This document shows positions 15,743 to 22,840 of a stretch of DNA of 22,840 bases, one piece after another. The notes beneath the pieces were generated by a model that did not search any database, was not told the origin of the DNA, and was given only the letters and a program-made list of their open reading frames with translations. Location of the stretch: contig JAAYXX010000156.1 of the NCBI GenBank assembly GCA_012515695.1, forward strand, positions 1-22,840. Direction: 5' to 3'. This stretch comes from Chloroflexota bacterium. Its GTDB lineage: Bacteria > Chloroflexota > Anaerolineae > UBA1429. The number at the start of each line of letters is the position of its first letter. The stretch's first letter is position 1. The position numbers and the translations under genes are program-made.

Positions 15743-16865
15743 CGTTGCCTCCTTGAGCGATGCCTCGCAAGACGATCAGCACGGCCTCGTCTTGCATGGG
15801 CGTGCCCACGGTAAACCGGATGCAGCCTTCCAGGCCGGGGCTGTTGAAATACCGCAGGATAATCCCCCGGCGCTCCATCGCCTCGCGGATGGTTTCCGTC
15901 GCCACCCCTTGCGGGCGGCACAGCACATAGTTCGCCTGGGTATCGTACACCTGCAAGAAGGGAATCTCGCGCAATTTGCCGAGGAAGCGTTGCCGTTCGG
16001 CGATGATCTTGGCGACGTTGGCGCGGGCCTCGTCGAGCGATTCCAGCGTCGCGAGGGCGGCCATCTGGGCGACACAGTTGACGTTGTAGGGCGATTTCAG
16101 TCGCCACAACGCCGTCATCAAGGCCGCCGGAAATACCCCATAGCCGACCCGCAGCCCGGCCAGCCCGGCCCACTTGCTAAAGGTACGCAGCACGATCAGG
16201 TTTTCCCGCTCCGCCACCCACTTGACCCGGCTGGACGCGCCAAACTCGACATACGCCTCGTCCAGCACGACCAACAGCGGCAGCTCTAGCAGGCGCTCCA
16301 GGTCGGCATCCGGCAGCACGCCGCCGTCGGGGTTATTGGGCGACGCCAAAAAGAGCAAGCGCGGGACGGGGTTCTCTGCGCAGAGCGCCTCGATACGCGC
16401 CACGTCCACGGCAAAATCGGCCAAACGCGGGATGGTGGTGACGCGCAGGTCGTTGGTCGTGCCATAGAACTGGTACATGCCAAAGGTGGGGGGGCAGTCG
16501 ATCAGCTCGCCGATTCCCCCGCCGGATGGCCCTGGCCGAAAGAGGCGCAACACCAGGTCAATAAGTTCGTCCGAGCCGTTGCCCGCGATGATCTGCGCGG
16601 GGTCCATGTCGATATAGTGCCCGATGGCTTGACGGAGGCGGCGGCTGATGGCGTCGGGGTAGCGGTGATAGTCCAGGTGTCCGTTAAGGATTTGGAGCGT
16701 GTGCTTGGTTGGGCCGTAGGGGTTCTCGTTGGCGTCCAGCTTGATCAGTTGGCCCAGCGGGAGATTGAGCCGCGTGGCGACTTGTTCCATCGGTTCGGGG
16801 GCATATTCCTGCAAGCCCTTGACCCGCTCTCCAATCAATTCGGCCAGAGATAGCGATGTGTTCAT
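15732..16865 (-). CDS. hisC: Histidinol-phosphate aminotransferase
   Basis: A 377-residue class I/II PLP transaminase. Landmarks are LDANENPYGP, SPNNPDGG, VLDEAYVEFG and the Schiff-base lysine in RTFSKWAGLAGLRVGYG; C-terminal arginine in GCIRFTVGTP binds substrate. Start MNTSLSLAEL at 16863-16865 overlaps the hisD stop as ATGA, with GGGGAAGGAAG upstream. The open frame that continues to 17186 lies inside hisD. Confidence 0.96.
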   Translation of the reverse strand: MNTSLSLAELIGERVKGLQEYAPEPMEQVATRLNLPLGQLIKLDANENPYGPTKHTLQILNGHLDYHRYPDAISRRLRQAIGHYIDMDPAQIIAGNGSDELIDLVLRLFRPGPSGGGIGELIDCPPTFGMYQFYGTTNDLRVTTIPRLADFAVDVARIEALCAENPVPRLLFLASPNNPDGGVLPDADLERLLELPLLVVLDEAYVEFGASSRVKWVAERENLIVLRTFSKWAGLAGLRVGYGVFPAALMTALWRLKSPYNVNCVAQMAALATLESLDEARANVAKIIAERQRFLGKLREIPFLQVYDTQANYVLCRPQGVATETIREAMERRGIILRYFNSPGLEGCIRFTVGTPMQDEAVLIVLRGIAQGGNDGH

Positions 16866-18217
16866 TGTTCTTCCTTCCCCAATTCTTCCAGGCGAATACG
16901 CACAGCCTGGGCATGCGCGGTGAGGCCCTCTTCCTCGGCCAGAGTGATGGCCGCCGGGCTGATCTGCCGCACGACGTTCGGGCTGACGCCGAATACGCTG
17001 ATAATCTTGACGAAATCCCACACGTTCACCGGCGAGGAAAAGCGGGCCGTCTGCCCCGTGGGCATGATGTGGCTGGGGCCGATCACGTAATCGCCCAGCG
17101 CCTCGGACGACAACTCCCCGACGAAAACGCCGCCGGCGTTTTTCACGCGGCCCACCAATTCCCACGGGTTGGCCGTTAGCAAGCACAGATGCTCTGGCGC
17201 GTACTCGTTCGCCAGTTCCAGGGCCGTATCCAGGTCCTCCACTACCACGATCCCGCTGCGGCTGTTCAGCGAGGCCAGTATAGTTTCCTGGCGGCTCAGG
17301 CTAGCCAACTGGCGGGCCACCTCCTCCCGCACCTGAAAGGCCAGCGGGCGAGACGTGGTGAGCAGCAGGGCCGAGGCCATCGGGTCGTGCTCGGCCTGGG
17401 CCAGCATATCGGCGGCAATATAGCGGCAGTTGGCCGTTTCGTCGGCGATGAGCAGGGTTTCCGTGGGGCCGGGCAGTTGGTCAATATCCACGCTGCCATA
17501 CACGTGCTGCTTGGCGAGCACGACAAAGATATTCCCCGGCCCCAGAATCTTGTCCACCCGCCGGACCGACTCGGTGCCATAGGCCAGCGCGGCGATGGCC
17601 TGCGCCCCGCCGATAGCGTACACCTCGCGCACCCCCGCCACATAGGCGGCGGCCAGGATCGTATCGTTGAGCTTGCCATCGCGGGGCGGGGTAGCGACAA
17701 CCACCTCAGACACCCCGGCCACGCGGGCGGGGATGGCGGCCATGAGCAGGGAGGAAGGATAGGGCGCGCGCCCGTTGGGGGCATAGATGCCGACTCGTTC
17801 CAGGGGGCGCACAATCTGCCCCAGAGCGCCGCCCTGCTCGTCCCAATCCAGCCAGGAATTGCGGTGCTGTTTGCGGTAAAAGGCTTCAATGCGCTGGGCA
17901 GAGGTCTGGAGGGCTTGCTGCAACGGGGGAGGCGTAGCCTGCCAGGCCCGTTCGATCTGCTCCACCGGCACGCGCAAGGCCTCCAGTTCGGCCCCGTCGA
18001 GACGTCGGGAATAGTCGCGCACGGCCTGGTCGCCGTGGGCCTGCACATCGGCCAGGATGCGAGCCACTACCTGGTTCGGGGTGAGGTCCTGGCCAAACAA
18101 CTGCTTGATCGAAGCGCGCAAGGCCGGGGTGGCCTCGTATTCGTCCAATCGCTGACGGCGCAACAGGGTCCGCCGCCCCGCTTCGGCTCCTTCTACGATG
18201 TTCACGATGTCGCTCAT
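16862..18217 (-). CDS. hisD: Histidinol dehydrogenase
   Basis: A 451-residue zinc enzyme for the last two oxidations, histidinol to histidine with NAD. Zinc ligands sit in AQAEHDP (Q and H), in the aspartate of LGDYVIGPSHIMPTGQTAR, and in EGLTAHA near the C-terminus; NEYAPEHL and LGPGN are further family signatures. Length is slightly above the usual 430. It starts 5 nt after the hisG stop with AGGAG upstream. Confidence 0.97.
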   Translation of the reverse strand: MSDIVNIVEGAEAGRRTLLRRQRLDEYEATPALRASIKQLFGQDLTPNQVVARILADVQAHGDQAVRDYSRRLDGAELEALRVPVEQIERAWQATPPPLQQALQTSAQRIEAFYRKQHRNSWLDWDEQGGALGQIVRPLERVGIYAPNGRAPYPSSLLMAAIPARVAGVSEVVVATPPRDGKLNDTILAAAYVAGVREVYAIGGAQAIAALAYGTESVRRVDKILGPGNIFVVLAKQHVYGSVDIDQLPGPTETLLIADETANCRYIAADMLAQAEHDPMASALLLTTSRPLAFQVREEVARQLASLSRQETILASLNSRSGIVVVEDLDTALELANEYAPEHLCLLTANPWELVGRVKNAGGVFVGELSSEALGDYVIGPSHIMPTGQTARFSSPVNVWDFVKIISVFGVSPNVVRQISPAAITLAEEEGLTAHAQAVRIRLEELGKEEQ

Positions 18218-18222
18218 GTTGG

Positions 18223-18876
18223 CTACTCCTGGCTGTTACGGCGTTGCACCACGGCTTCCAGGCGGCGCACGACCTCTTGGATGGCTTGTAGCTTTAGATT
18301 ATAGCTGGCCCGGTTCACCACCAGCATGGCTTGCGACTCCATGATGGTCTCCAACTGGACCAGGCCGTTTTCTTCCAGCGTGCGGCCCGTCTGTACCAGG
18401 TCAACCAGCAGATCGGCCAACCCGACGGCGGGCGCCAGCTCGATAGACCCACTGAGGGGAATGATCTCGGCAGAGATGCCATGCTTCTGGAAATAAGCTC
18501 GCGACAGGTGCGGGTATTTGCTGGCGATGCGCAGGTTCGGCTCTAGCCGCAGGTTCCAATCGCGGGCGCTGACCGGCCCGGCCAACACCAGGCGGCACTT
18601 GCCCACCCCCAGACCCAATGGCTCGTACAGGTTGCGCTCGTTTTCGCGCAACACATCCTCGCCCACGATGCCCATGTCAGACGCGCCATATTCCACGTAT
18701 ACCGGCACGTCGGCGGGTTTGGCGAGGATAAACCGCAGGACGCCGCTCGTGTCGTCAAAGAATAGCTTGCGGCTCTCGGTCGCCCCCTCGTCCAGGGTAT
18801 ACCCGGCGGCGGCAAACAGATCCAACACCTCATCCTGCAAGCGCCCCTTGGGCAATGCGACAGTTATCGGTTCCAT
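18223..18876 (-). CDS. hisG: ATP phosphoribosyltransferase, short form (catalytic subunit)
   Basis: A 217-residue HisG-S, the committed step joining ATP and PRPP. It starts MEPITVALPKGRLQ; VEYGASDMGIVGEDVL and the PRPP loop LVDLVQTGRTLEENGL are present. It lacks the C-terminal regulatory ACT-like domain of the long form, which fits the presence of hisZ directly upstream; the two overlap by 13 nt. HisG-S needs HisZ for activity and for feedback inhibition by histidine. Confidence 0.97.
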   Translation of the reverse strand: MEPITVALPKGRLQDEVLDLFAAAGYTLDEGATESRKLFFDDTSGVLRFILAKPADVPVYVEYGASDMGIVGEDVLRENERNLYEPLGLGVGKCRLVLAGPVSARDWNLRLEPNLRIASKYPHLSRAYFQKHGISAEIIPLSGSIELAPAVGLADLLVDLVQTGRTLEENGLVQLETIMESQAMLVVNRASYNLKLQAIQEVVRRLEAVVQRRNSQE

Positions 18877-20126
18877 GTGTCCATCGCCTCCTCGATTGCG
18901 GTGTAGCTCAACTCGCGGCGGGTATCCCCCTCGACGAGCAAGCAGCGCCCTTCTCCCCGACAGCAGATTACGCGGGGCGCGCCTAGGCGTCGGGCGTGGG
19001 AGATGAGCGTCTCTTCATCACAGTGCAACACGTCCACCGTCACGCGCAGGCCCCGATTTCTGGCCGCTTGGGCCAGGGCGCGACAGCCCGCATGCTGGCA
19101 AGATTGCATCACCACGTCAGAGGCAATGTTGACCTGAGGCCGGGTGACTAGCAGCGAGCGTTCCACGCCCAGCGCAAAGCCCACTGCCGGAAGGGATTGC
19201 CCAAAACGGGCGATCAGCGTATCATAGCGCCCGCCGCCACAGATGGGAAAGCCCAGCCCCTCTACATAGCCAAGGAACGAGATGCCGGTATAGTAGGCCA
19301 TATGCCTGATCTCGCCCAGGTCGAGGATGACATGCTCGGCCACGTTCTCCACCTGCAACAGCGCGTATACCGCTTCCAGGTAGTCAATGGCCTGCCGGGC
19401 CGCCGCGTTAATCGCCAGCCGTCGAGCCTGCTGCAACACCTCGCGCCCGCCACACAGGTGGGGGATGGCGTGGATGGCGCTGGCCACGTCGCCGGTGATC
19501 CCCAGATCGGCCAACACCATCCGCAACTCGACGTCGTTCTTGCGGTCAATGGCCTGTTCCAGGCGGCGCGATGCCCCGTTCGTCAGGCCGATTTCGCTCA
19601 GGATGGCCTGTAAAAAGGCGACCTGCCCCAGGTTGATCTGGAAATTGGTCACGCCCATTGCGCGCAGGGCCGCCACCGCCACCGCCACCACTTCGGCGTC
19701 TGCCTCCGGGGTGCCCGCCCCAACCAGTTCGATGCCTGCCTGCGTGAATTCGCGCCGCCGCCCCGCCTGCGGCTCTTCGTAGCGAAAGACGTTCCCCACG
19801 TAATAGAGGCGCAGCGGTAACTCCTGGTCATACAGCTTGGTAGCCACCACGCGAGCCACGGGCACGGTCATGTCGGGGCGCAGGGCCAAGATATGCCCCT
19901 CCCGGTCAAAGAAGCGGTACATGTCTTCCTGAATCTGAGGGCTGACTTCGGTAGCCAGGCTCTCGTAATACTCAAAGGTGGGGGGGATGATCCGGGTGTA
20001 TCCCCAGCGCTGAAAAGTCTCTTCCAGTATCCGCTCCAGGGCGACCTTGGCGGCGGCCTGCTCGAAGAACAGGTCGGTCAGTCCATGCGGCAACTGCCGA
20101 TCGAGCGCGTATCCTTGCTGTGTCAT
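18864..20126 (-). CDS. hisZ: ATP phosphoribosyltransferase regulatory subunit (HisRS paralogue)
   Basis: A 420-residue class II synthetase-like protein without aminoacylation function; it activates HisG-S. It has the HisZ form of motif 2 (ALRPDMTVPVARVVATKL) and VFRYEEPQAGRRREFTQAG, with GGGRYDTLIARFG late in the core. The HisRS signature RGLDYYTR is replaced by RHMAYYTG, which argues against a true HisRS. The C-terminal 100 residues (VTVDVLHCDEETLISHARR and beyond) resemble a reduced anticodon-binding-like domain. Start MTQQGYALDRQ has GAGGTTGAG upstream; the open frame continues 22 codons further, but without a ribosome site. First enzyme gene after the attenuator. Confidence 0.94.
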   Translation of the reverse strand: MTQQGYALDRQLPHGLTDLFFEQAAAKVALERILEETFQRWGYTRIIPPTFEYYESLATEVSPQIQEDMYRFFDREGHILALRPDMTVPVARVVATKLYDQELPLRLYYVGNVFRYEEPQAGRRREFTQAGIELVGAGTPEADAEVVAVAVAALRAMGVTNFQINLGQVAFLQAILSEIGLTNGASRRLEQAIDRKNDVELRMVLADLGITGDVASAIHAIPHLCGGREVLQQARRLAINAAARQAIDYLEAVYALLQVENVAEHVILDLGEIRHMAYYTGISFLGYVEGLGFPICGGGRYDTLIARFGQSLPAVGFALGVERSLLVTRPQVNIASDVVMQSCQHAGCRALAQAARNRGLRVTVDVLHCDEETLISHARRLGAPRVICCRGEGRCLLVEGDTRRELSYTAIEEAMDTWNR

Positions 20127-20217
20127 CTCAACCTCTACGATTGTTCCTGGACTCCGGGCGCGCCCGAAACTGCGTGCAGCCACATGGCCCAAGTTCCGAG
20201 TCGCCTGAATGAAAAAA

Positions 20218-20247
20218 TAAAAAAGACCAGTTCCTCAGAACTAGTCT
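20218..20247 (-). terminator. Attenuator terminator of the his operon
   Basis: On the minus strand AGACTAGTTC pairs with GAACTGGTCT (one G-U pair, loop TGAG), followed by TTTTTT A TTTTTT. It lies 48 nt after the leader-peptide stop and about 97 nt before hisZ, so it ends transcription before the structural genes unless it is prevented from forming. Confidence 0.9.
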
Positions 20248-20322
20248 CTCACGGCGAGTGTTCTCTTGTGCAACGGCGCAAAAGAGTATCCCCGCCTATG
20301 GGCTATGGTGATGGTGGAGAAC
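20224..20322 (-). promoter_or_regulatory. Histidine transcription attenuator (competing RNA segments)
   Basis: Four segments can be named on the minus-strand RNA. Segment 1, GUUCUC (20317-20322), ends directly before the four His codons. Segment 2 contains GAGAAC (20260-20265), complementary to segment 1. Segment 3 contains GUUCU (20237-20241), complementary to AGAAC of segment 2. Segments 3 and 4 make the terminator. A ribosome stalled at the His codons would mask segment 1, free segment 2 to pair with 3, and prevent the terminator. The pairing with 3 is only 5 bp plus inner CUC/GAG pairs, so the exact antiterminator is inferred. Confidence 0.78.
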
Positions 20323-20403
20323 CGCAAAAACCCCGGCAGCACGCGCTGCCTGGGCGTTGATCGCGAGGTTTGCCTGTGATAGATTGCGCCTGTAACCTTG
20401 CAT
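20296..20403 (-). CDS. hisL: His operon leader peptide with four consecutive His codons
   Basis: A 35-residue ORF with start ATG, GAGGGGAG 8 nt upstream, and TAG stop. The peptide begins MQGYRRNLSQ and ends FAVLHHHHSP; the four His codons (CAC CAT CAC CAT, 20305-20316) fall three codons before the stop. This is the design of attenuation leader peptides such as Salmonella hisL, which has seven His codons. It lies between a strong promoter and a U-tract terminator upstream of the his operon. Its only function is probably to sense charged tRNA-His through ribosome stalling. It is far too short to be noticed by ordinary gene calling. Confidence 0.88.
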   Translation of the reverse strand: MQGYRRNLSQANLAINAQAARAAGVFAVLHHHHSP

Positions 20404-20429
20404 TCGAGTTTCTCCCCTCATCTGGCTCG

Positions 20430-20458
20430 ATAATAGCATAACGAGGGGGGGCTGTCAA
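20430..20458 (-). promoter_or_regulatory. Sigma70-type promoter of the his operon
   Basis: TTGACA (20453-20458), 17-bp spacer, TATTAT (20430-20435) on the minus strand: perfect -35, five of six at -10. The predicted start near 20423 leaves about 20 nt before the leader-peptide ATG, just enough for its ribosome site. Confidence 0.88.
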
Positions 20459-20465
20459 CTTGACA
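20453..20465. promoter_or_regulatory. Palindrome formed by back-to-back -35 boxes
   Basis: TGTCAA-C-TTGACA is a 13-bp inverted repeat with one central base. The left arm is the -35 box of the his promoter on the minus strand; the right arm is the -35 box of the plus-strand promoter at 20460-20488. It could also be an operator for a dimeric regulator. Confidence 0.65.
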
Positions 20466-20488
20466 GGAGATACAATCATCATTAACAT
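20460..20488 (+). promoter_or_regulatory. Divergent promoter for the DUF362 / iron-sulfur gene pair
   Basis: TTGACA (20460-20465), 17-bp spacer, TAACAT (20483-20488; four of six). The predicted start near 20495 gives a 5' UTR of about 40 nt. The -10 box is weaker than that of the opposing his promoter. Confidence 0.6.
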
Positions 20489-20535
20489 CAATACCTGTCT
20501 GGTTTTTTCTGATTGATAGCGAAAGGTGCGAGGTG

Positions 20536-21642
20536 ATGAAAAGTCTGAAACGTCGCGACTTGCTTCGGGTTGTGGCGCTTTGGAGTGCAGGGTCTCTCAT
20601 CGCCGCTTGTTCGCCGTACTGGAAACGTATGCAATGGAGCTTTAGGCCCACAGCCGAAGCAAAAGACGTGCCCCCCTCCCCCGTTCCCACTATCGAGCAG
20701 GTAGTTCCAGCAGAGCCTACTGTAGCGGCTCAAGATGCAGTGGTTGACCCTTCCGAGATACCAGATGTTACCCCCATTGCTGATGCTGGCGCAGCGAGGG
20801 CGCAGGATGCTCCATCCAGTTCAGCGCCTTCGGAAGCGGCTCACCTGGCGGTGGCCCACGGCGCCAGCGCCGAACAGCTTACCCAGCGCGCCATTGCCGC
20901 CCTCGGAGGGATCGAACGCTTTGTGAAAAACGGCCACGACGTGATTATCAAGCCGAATATATGCAACGCGAACCACGGCCCCGAATATGCCTCGACAACC
21001 AACCCAGAAGTGGTTGCCACGCTGGTCAGGATGTGCCTGGGTGCAGGGGCCAAACGCGTGCGAGTGATGGATTCCCCCTTCTCTGGCAGCCCGGAGGCGG
21101 CTTATGCCCGGTCTGGGATTGAAGCGGCGGTCAAGGCGGCGGGCGGCGAGATGGAAATCATGGCGGCCATGCGTTACGCCAAGACGCCCATCCCCGGCGG
21201 CCAAGACCTGAAAGAGTGGCCTTTTTACCAGCCTATTCTGGAAGCGGATGTGGTCATCAATGTGCCCATTGCCAAACATCACTATCTCTCGACGCTGACC
21301 CTGGGCGGCAAGAACATGATGGGGACCATTCAGGAACGTGGCGGCATGCACCCCAATATCGGCCAACGGGTCGCCGAGATTACTTCGGTGGTGCGCCCCG
21401 AATTGACTGTAATGGATGCGACACGTATTCTGATGGCAAATGGACCGACGGGTGGCAATCTGAACGACGTGAAGCAGATGAATACGGTAATCGCCAGCCA
21501 TGACGTGGTGGCGGCGGATGCGTATGTGACCAGATACTTTGACAAGACGCCCGCCGATGTTCCCTATATCAGGGCCTCCGCTGAGATGGGCCTGGGGACG
21601 ATGGATCTGGATGGAATCAAAATCGCCGAGTTCGACGTTTAG
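20536..21642 (+). CDS. DUF362 protein with Tat/lipobox signal
   Basis: A 368-residue exported protein. The N-terminus has a twin arginine in LKRRDLLRVV (residues 4-13), a hydrophobic stretch and SLIAAC, with C25 as a lipobox cysteine, so a Tat-exported lipoprotein is likely. Residues about 40-90 form a Pro/Ala-rich linker. The DUF362 domain follows (about 95-340): DVIIKPNICNA, TNPEVVATLV, VINVPIAKHHYLSTLTLGGKNMMG, GQRVAEI and VAADAYVTRYF. DUF362 proteins are often tied to iron-sulfur chemistry, but no ferredoxin cysteines are present here; the next gene may supply them. ATG 20536 is chosen; a GTG directly before it is possible. Function unknown. It is divergent from the his leader and overlaps the next gene by 32 nt. 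Confidence 0.85.
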   Translation: MKSLKRRDLLRVVALWSAGSLIAACSPYWKRMQWSFRPTAEAKDVPPSPVPTIEQVVPAEPTVAAQDAVVDPSEIPDVTPIADAGAARAQDAPSSSAPSEAAHLAVAHGASAEQLTQRAIAALGGIERFVKNGHDVIIKPNICNANHGPEYASTTNPEVVATLVRMCLGAGAKRVRVMDSPFSGSPEAAYARSGIEAAVKAAGGEMEIMAAMRYAKTPIPGGQDLKEWPFYQPILEADVVINVPIAKHHYLSTLTLGGKNMMGTIQERGGMHPNIGQRVAEITSVVRPELTVMDATRILMANGPTGGNLNDVKQMNTVIASHDVVAADAYVTRYFDKTPADVPYIRASAEMGLGTMDLDGIKIAEFDV

Positions 21643-22840
21643 AATACGGATTACCCGCGCTGGTCTTTGGCGGCGCGCTCGCCAGGGGGTGCAGGCTGCT
21701 GCCCTGGTTTTCTTTTTTTTGCTGGTGGTGCATGGCATAGCCAGCGCCCGCCCCGTGCTGCCGCCTGATACCCTCTTGCGCCTGGACCCTCTCGCGGCAG
21801 TTGCAGCCATGATCTCCTCGCGTGCCTGGTTGGTGCGTTTCGTGCCCGCCCTGTTTATTGTGGCGGGCACGCTAGTGCTGGGCCGGTTCTGGTGTGGCTG
21901 GCTCTGCCCCTTGGGGACCATCATTGACTGGACATCGCCACGTCGCAAGCAGGCCCGTCGCGGCCTCTCCCCTCGCTGGCGCAGCGCCAAATATGTGCTG
22001 CTGTTCCTGCTGCTGTTCTTTGCCCTGTGGGGCAGCCTGACGCTGATGATCCTCGACCCCCTGACGATTTTCGTTCGCGCCGTGGGCACGGTGATCATTC
22101 CGGCGTTGAACTGGCTCATCACCATTGCCGAGATGTTCCTGTATCGTTTCGCCTTTTTGCGGGGCGGGTTGGACTGGCTGGATTCGAGCTTGCGCGGCAC
22201 TGTGTTGAGCTATCAGCAACCGTACTATGCCGGGTGGCTGTTGGCCGCCCTGGTGGGCGGGATTCTGGCCCTGAACCTCGTCGAGCGGCGGGCGTGGTGT
22301 CGCTATTTCTGCCCATTGGGCGGGCTGTTGAGCCTGTTGGCTCGGCCCGCCTTGCTCAAGCGGCAGGTATCGTCCGATTGCGTGAATTGTGGCGCTTGCA
22401 GCCGCGACTGTCGCATGGGAACCATTGACCCCCAGCGAAAGTACGCCAGCGACAGCGGCGAGTGCATCTTGTGCATGGATTGCAGCCCCCAATGCCCCCA
22501 ATCCGCCATCCACTTTGGCTTCACACGCGGGATAGACCGGGGCTGGGGCTATGACCCGTCGCGCCGTCAATTGCTGGGAGCGGCAGGCGCGAGCCTGGGG
22601 GCGCTGGCCCTCTTGAATGTGACCCCGGACGAGCATCATCCGCATCCCTATCGGCTGCGCCCGCCCGGCGCAAGGGAGCAAGAGCTGCTGGCAAGCTGTA
22701 TTCGCTGCGGGGCTTGTATGCGCGTTTGCCCCACCCACGGCTTGCAGCCCAGCATGACAGAAGCGGGGTTGCAGGGCTTGTGGACGCCCATCCTGGTGCC
22801 GCGTCTGGGGAATTGCGAATACTCGTGTACAGCTTGCGGG
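21611..22840 (+). CDS. Membrane iron-sulfur protein, NapH-NapG-like fusion (3' end outside window)
   Basis: An open frame of 410 codons with no stop before the right edge. The N-terminal half has several hydrophobic segments (about 27-43, 79-92, 130-150, 215-227) and two NapH/MauN-type motifs, WCGWLCPLG (C95, C99) and WCRYFCPLG (C230, C234). Two ferredoxin clusters follow: C257, C260, C263, C267 and C285, C288, C291, C295. An internal twin-arginine segment SRRQLLGAAGASLGALALL (residues 317-335) precedes a third cluster (C363, C366, C369, C373) and the start of a fourth (C402, C406, C409). This resembles NapH joined to NapG, which pass electrons from quinol. Start ATG at 21611 has weak ribosome-site support and overlaps the DUF362 end by 32 nt. 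The partner and acceptor are unknown. Confidence 0.85.
   Translation, partial: MESKSPSSTFRIRITRAGLWRRARQGVQAAALVFFFLLVVHGIASARPVLPPDTLLRLDPLAAVAAMISSRAWLVRFVPALFIVAGTLVLGRFWCGWLCPLGTIIDWTSPRRKQARRGLSPRWRSAKYVLLFLLLFFALWGSLTLMILDPLTIFVRAVGTVIIPALNWLITIAEMFLYRFAFLRGGLDWLDSSLRGTVLSYQQPYYAGWLLAALVGGILALNLVERRAWCRYFCPLGGLLSLLARPALLKRQVSSDCVNCGACSRDCRMGTIDPQRKYASDSGECILCMDCSPQCPQSAIHFGFTRGIDRGWGYDPSRRQLLGAAGASLGALALLNVTPDEHHPHPYRLRPPGAREQELLASCIRCGACMRVCPTHGLQPSMTEAGLQGLWTPILVPRLGNCEYSCTACG

Noticed and set aside
17189..18304. Plus-strand open frame of 371 codons opposite hisD
   Set aside because: Shadow of hisD; no homology features and poor composition.
18864..20126. Annotation as histidyl-tRNA synthetase (hisS)
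   Set aside because: The RGLDYYTR signature is altered to RHMAYYTG, motif 2 is of HisZ type, and a short-form hisG follows directly.
20303..20491. 62-codon minus-strand frame overlapping the leader peptide
   Set aside because: It would start upstream of the predicted transcription start, in the promoter. The alternative 35-codon frame has a proper ribosome site and the His run.
20462..20507. GACAGG...CCTGTC inverted repeat followed by TTTTTT on the plus strand
   Set aside because: The left arm lies in the predicted -35 region and would not be transcribed, and the loop is 26 nt with only a 6-bp stem.
21713..21720. T8 homopolymer near the start of the NapH-like gene as a phase-variation site
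   Set aside because: The run keeps the frame here and encodes part of a hydrophobic helix; one run of eight in a single sequence is not evidence for switching.
20821..22200. Minus-strand open frame of 459 codons opposite the DUF362 and NapH-like genes
   Set aside because: Low-complexity, Arg-rich translation with no motif; the plus-strand genes have signal sequence, DUF362 and cysteine motifs.
1..22840. CRISPR arrays, tRNA and rRNA genes
   Set aside because: No regularly spaced direct repeats and no tRNA- or rRNA-like sequence were seen on either strand.

Overview
The window is a high-GC bacterial chromosome segment. It carries a complete histidine biosynthesis operon, pheST behind a T-box leader, a small sugar-acid or sulfo-acid lyase pair, a possible catabolic cluster, and a divergent pair of exported redox genes. 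Everything up to about 20.4 kb is on the minus strand; only the last two genes are on the plus strand. Gene content and style (short HisG with HisZ, a T-box before pheS, a DUF362/NapH-type pair, hairpin-rich intergenic repeats) suggest a Chloroflexota member, perhaps Anaerolineae-like. That placement is inference, because no rRNA or marker phylogeny is available here.

Layout in minus-strand transcription order. At 20.46 kb a sigma70-type promoter drives a 35-residue leader peptide (20296-20403) with four consecutive His codons, followed by competing hairpins and a U-rich terminator: a histidine transcription attenuator. It is followed by hisZ-hisG-hisD-hisC-hisB-hisH-hisA-hisF-hisI-hisE, tightly packed and often overlapping, and then by a HAD phosphatase that could supply the missing histinol-phosphate phosphatase step (histidinol-phosphate phosphatase). 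Next comes a repeat-rich gap, then a two-gene UxaA/SuyAB-type lyase with its own promoter, and then a promoter plus T-box riboswitch with a UUC (Phe) specifier ahead of pheS-pheT. That unit ends at a terminator at 5717-5750.

The left 5.2 kb encodes an M20 deacetylase, a Gfo/Idh/MocA oxidoreductase, a class V PLP enzyme, an amidohydrolase and a LarA-type nickel-pincer racemase homologue that runs off the left edge. They are co-directional and may form a catabolic or epimerising pathway of unknown substrate.

The right end reads divergently from the his promoter. It holds a Tat/lipobox DUF362 protein overlapping a membrane iron-sulfur protein that looks like a NapH-NapG fusion, open at the right edge. 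Its reading frame is uninterrupted to the end of the window.

The most interesting points are the apparent his attenuator outside its textbook setting, the back-to-back -35 boxes between the two divergent units, a 229-bp MITE-like fold-back insertion at 5388-5616 whose empty target site survives as a second repeat copy at 11586-11638, and the NapH-NapG-like fusion with an internal twin-arginine motif.
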